A stretch of DNA of 64,000 nt from Halobium salinum (GTDB lineage Archaea > Halobacteriota > Halobacteria > Halobacteriales > Haloferacaceae), in assembly GCF_026586625.1 (NCBI RefSeq), contig NZ_JAODIW010000006.1:1570881-1634880 (forward strand), written 5' to 3'. The notes below the pieces were generated by a model, which was given only the letters and a program-made list of their open reading frames with translations, did not search any database and was not told the origin of the DNA. The first letter of the stretch is position 1, and every line of letters starts with the position of its first letter. Made by a program: the position numbers and the translations under genes. This document shows positions 61,713 to 64,000 of the stretch, in pieces.

Positions 61713-62534
61713 TCACTCGGAAGCGCCGCCACTCGTCGGCTCGGCGTCGGTCGCGTCGGTCGCGACTGTCGCGAGGACGCGACTCCGGTCACGCTCCTCG
61801 GCGTAGAGGTCGCTCACCCACTCGACGAACGCCTCCTCGTCGCCGTCGAGCGAAGCCACCATCGTCCCCTCGTCGTAGACGCAGACGAACGCGTGACCGT
61901 CCGCGATCATCAGTCCACAGCCCGGTGAGTCGGACGAGACGAGAAGCGTGAACTTCTCCAGCTCGAACGCCTCGCCCAACGCGTCGGCGTACTGGGTCTC
62001 CGAGACGTGGAGGACCGACTCGTCGATGACAAGTTCCGCGTCGGTCTCCGGTGTGAGCGCGGCGCCGGCAGCCTCATTGAACAGCGGGCTGACCACGGGC
62101 GTAACGCCACGGAATCGTTCGAGCCCGCCGTCCCCAAGAGTCGCGCGGAACCGGCCGATGGGTGCGTGAGGGTTCTCTGGCGTGGCGGTCTCGAGTCTGA
62201 CTGCGGAGAGGAACTCGGGCGGCAAGTCGCGGAACGCCGCCGGTGCGTGCCGTAGGAAGGGCCGGACGCGATTCGTTCCGTCGACGGTCGTCTCCAACCG
62301 GTCGTACTGTTCGATGACCATTCCTCCGGCCACGGTGAGCCGGTACTCGCCGTCGTCGCGCGCGACCCATCCCCGCTCGACGAACCCGGAGAGGCTCCGA
62401 TGTGCGGTCTCGCGCGCACACGAGCACGCCGACGCGAGTTCCGAGGGGCCTCGCGGCTCGTCACGCAGCGCTCTGAGGATGTCGACGCGGTTGTCGGAGC
62501 CGACCAGGTACGCGATATCGTGACGTGCACTCAT
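61713..62534 (-). CDS. winged-helix regulator, FilR1-type, next to orc1 and tbp
   Basis: A 273-residue regulator with an N-terminal winged helix: DNRVDILRALRDEPRGPSEL and ASACSCARETAHRSLSGFVE as helix-turn-helix, then a VERGWVARDDGEYRLTVAG wing. The C-terminal domain (about 110-250) has TPVVSPLFNEAAG, VIDESVLHVSETQ and GLMIADGHAFVCVYDEGTM, the FilR1/DUF1724-like pattern. Convergent with orc1/cdc6. Target genes are unknown. Confidence 0.82.
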   Translation of the reverse strand: MSARHDIAYLVGSDNRVDILRALRDEPRGPSELASACSCARETAHRSLSGFVERGWVARDDGEYRLTVAGGMVIEQYDRLETTVDGTNRVRPFLRHAPAAFRDLPPEFLSAVRLETATPENPHAPIGRFRATLGDGGLERFRGVTPVVSPLFNEAAGAALTPETDAELVIDESVLHVSETQYADALGEAFELEKFTLLVSSDSPGCGLMIADGHAFVCVYDEGTMVASLDGDEEAFVEWVSDLYAEERDRSRVLATVATDATDAEPTSGGASE

Positions 62535-62594
62535 CGTCCGTGGGCCTCCGCCGGCTCGACTGCTACTCCGAACATCTCCGTTCAGCAGGTGCGC

Positions 62595-63155
62595 TCAGCC
62601 CAGGAGGCCGAGGTTCTCGATGCGTTCGACGATACGTTCGACAGCGGTGGCGGCGTCGTCGGTCCGCTTCCCACCAGTGATGACGATCTTCCCGGAGCCG
62701 AACAGGAGGATGACGACCTCGGGCTCGTCCATTCGGTAGACGAGTCCGGGGAACTGCTCGGGTTCGTACTCGACGTCCTCGAGACCGAGGCCGATGGCGA
62801 GGGCGTTGAGGTTCAGGTTGTGACCGAGGTCGGCGCTGGAGACGATGTTCTGGACGGTAATCTCCGGGTCGTCCTCGACGGGGATGCTGAGTCCGCGGAG
62901 TTTCTCGAAGATGATGCCGAGCGCGTCGTGCACGTCGTCGATGCTCTTCGCGCCCGTGCAGACGATCTTCCCCGAGCGAAAGATGAGTGCGGCCGCCTTC
63001 GGCTGCTGCGTTCGGTACACCAGCCCGGGGAAGTTGTCCGGGTTGAAGTCCGCACCCGGCAAGTCCTCCGCCAGCGCCTCCAGGTCGAGTTCCTGGCCGA
63101 TGCCGGTCGATGCGACGACGTTCTGTATCTCGATGGAGTCTGCCGGTGACGTCAT
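62595..63155 (-). CDS. tbp: TATA-box-binding protein
   Basis: General transcription factor of 186 residues with two about 90-residue saddle repeats. Each repeat has a matching core, FPGLVYRTQQPKAAALIFRS in the first and FPGLVYRMDEPEVVILLFGS in the second, and phenylalanines that intercalate in the TATA minor groove. The acidic surface composition is haloarchaeal. Many haloarchaea have several TBPs; this one has two TATA-like boxes upstream. Length and sequence are normal. Confidence 0.97.
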   Translation of the reverse strand: MTSPADSIEIQNVVASTGIGQELDLEALAEDLPGADFNPDNFPGLVYRTQQPKAAALIFRSGKIVCTGAKSIDDVHDALGIIFEKLRGLSIPVEDDPEITVQNIVSSADLGHNLNLNALAIGLGLEDVEYEPEQFPGLVYRMDEPEVVILLFGSGKIVITGGKRTDDAATAVERIVERIENLGLLG

Positions 63156-63178
63156 TATATACCCGTCCTCGCTCCTGT

Positions 63179-63202
63179 CTTATAAAGGGATGGCTTATAA
63201 AG
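63179..63202 (-). promoter_or_regulatory. two tandem TATA boxes of tbp
   Basis: CTTTATAAG read on the minus strand occurs at 63179-63187 and again at 63194-63202, exactly 15 bases apart. The proximal copy lies 24-32 bases before the tbp ATG, right for a leaderless transcript. The second copy could be an alternative promoter or a site for TBP self-regulation. Confidence 0.65.
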
Positions 63203-63758
63203 TATCTCCCTCACACGGGAGGGCTTTCGTTCGACGCTGCCGATTCGCGATTCGCACATCAACAGGACCGGCCTGCGGCCCCCGTGTACCGAGCGTTCAG
63301 CACTACCGAGTTGTCTACCATCCTCGCCCCGGTACACTCCGCCCGTATCCTGCTTACCACGGCATCCCTTCTTCTACACCAACGCCACATAGCACCATCC
63401 ACACGCGAGCACACGCACGCGATAACCAAAGTAACAGACTGTCAGATTGCGTACGTGGGGACCACAACGACCCATAGGACAAGATTGAGGACGCTGACCT
63501 GAGGATGTCGACGACTGTGGCGAGGTCGACGTCGGCGTACTCACCGCGATTGCGTTCTACCCACCGACCAGCGAGCCGCTACGAAAGCTTCCAAGCGGGT
63601 CTCTCTCTGGGCCGCCGCTCTGTTCAGGCGGTGAGATGCTCTTCGACCGGCGACGATTCCGGTTGTGGGAAATTCGCGTGTCAACGGATGTCTTCCATAA
63701 TTCTGTAACAATCGGGGCGAATCACTACTACTAAGTACTACCCTCGACTTAGTAGTAG
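63203..63758. other. gene-poor spacer with possible decayed coding fragment
   Basis: About 550 bases between tbp and the window-end structured region. A plus-strand frame is open from 63498 to the stop at 63732 with haloarchaeal-like codons (VDVGVLTAIAFYPP near its start) but has no usable start codon, so it may be a gene remnant. The rest is C/A-rich with no recognisable feature. It ends in an 11-bp inverted repeat. Confidence 0.35.
63725..63758. promoter_or_regulatory. perfect 11-bp inverted repeat
   Basis: CTACTACTAAG (63725-63735) and CTTAGTAGTAG (63748-63758) are exact reverse complements with a 12-base centre. An ATG follows immediately at 63759. An AT-rich ATAATTCTGTAACA lies just upstream (about 63699-63712). 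Could be an operator or a DNA/RNA hairpin at the boundary of the structured region. Confidence 0.65.
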
Positions 63759-64000
63759 ATGCGTAAGACACAGCGTGATGGTGGCCCGCTCAACACGGGC
63801 CGCACTCACGGACCTACGCGGCATCCGCCTCTGGCGGACTGTCGTACGCCCGGGACGATTCCAGTGGGTTTATACCCGTGGAACGTTTCGGTTTAGGTCC
63901 GAAGGAGATGAGGATTCCGCCCCTGCGGTCAGGCCGTACAGACGGAATCTGATGTGAGCCACGATGGTTCGGTGACACCCGGTCGGTCCTGGTGTCCCGA
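63759..64000 (+). ncRNA. highly structured region, candidate non-coding RNA or mobile-element end, runs off window
   Basis: At least six stem-loops follow each other: GTGGCCCG/CGGGCCGC (63781-63803, with one G-T pair), TCCGCC-TCT-GGCGGA (63824-63838), TTCCA-GGGT-TTAT-ACCC-TGGAA with a small internal loop (63859-63883), TTCGG/CCGAA (63887-63903), GATTCCG/CGGAATC enclosing CCTG-CGGT-CAGG (63913-63949), and TCGG-GACACC/GGTGTC-CCGA with one bulge (63969-64000). No frame here looks like a protein (longest is a 60-codon shadow from 63775). I could not match it to tRNA, rRNA, RNase P RNA or SRP RNA. It may continue past the edge. Confidence 0.5.

Noticed and set aside
63498..63734. Open plus-strand frame with fair codon use before the inverted repeat
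   Set aside because: No start codon near the 5' end and no recognised family; recorded only as a possible remnant.

Overview
The window is a high-GC archaeal chromosome segment from a haloarchaeon (class Halobacteria). The proteins are acidic and Asp/Glu-rich, many genes start directly behind a TATA-like element about 25-30 bp upstream (leaderless pattern), and diagnostic genes are present: bacteriorhodopsin with retinal synthesis, TATA-binding protein, Orc1/Cdc6, riboflavin-type dodecin and a methylaspartate-cycle cluster. I saw no tRNA, rRNA, complete insertion sequence or CRISPR array. Genus is not assigned. Families were recognised by reading the sequences; no database search was run.

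Layout. 1-4.6 kb: methylaspartate-cycle genes (mal, cut off by the window edge, glmE and glmS) with a divergent CoA-transferase, which together turn glutamate into mesaconyl-CoA for acetate assimilation. 4.5-10.1 kb: DUF389 membrane protein, MaoC-like protein, a MATE exporter behind a palindromic operator and a 41-codon leader ORF, a PemK/MazF-like toxin with a winged-helix partner, and moaA. 10.3-19.5 kb: SDR oxidoreductase, two tandem sodium:neurotransmitter-symporter-type transporters, a GT2 glycosyltransferase, an EamA transporter, UspA, a 5'-nucleotidase-like phosphoesterase and dodecin. 19.6-25.5 kb: a long minus-strand run of small membrane and housekeeping proteins (DUF2238-like, DUF457, MscS, DUF5816, DoxX, HesB/IscA). 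25.6-30.7 kb: hisD, then a compact light-energy module of bop, lycopene cyclase and Brp/Blh carotene dioxygenase, which carries lycopene through beta-carotene to retinal and the opsin that binds it. 31-36 kb: GH15 glucoamylase-type enzyme, a KaiC/HTR-like ATPase broken by a one-base frameshift, and a divergent polyprenyl-synthetase-like protein.

36-56 kb is core metabolism and accessory enzymes: dienelactone-hydrolase lipoprotein, two class V aminotransferases, HSL-type esterase, class I ribonucleotide reductase nrdAB whose small subunit has Phe at the radical-tyrosine position (class Ic type), CoA-binding protein, cupin, a FilR1-type regulator, asd, class II aldolase, D-2-hydroxyacid dehydrogenase, MFS transporter, MBL hydrolase and an XPB-like helicase. 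56.4-61.4 kb is a replication-origin region: repeat-rich spacers, then about 1.7 kb without a credible gene holding eight ORB-like boxes, an AT-rich stretch and a set of phased short repeats, directly upstream of orc1/cdc6. 61.5-63.2 kb holds a second FilR1-type regulator and tbp. The last 240 bases fold into at least six consecutive perfect or near-perfect hairpins behind an 11-bp inverted repeat, with no convincing ORF; this is the best candidate for something undescribed.
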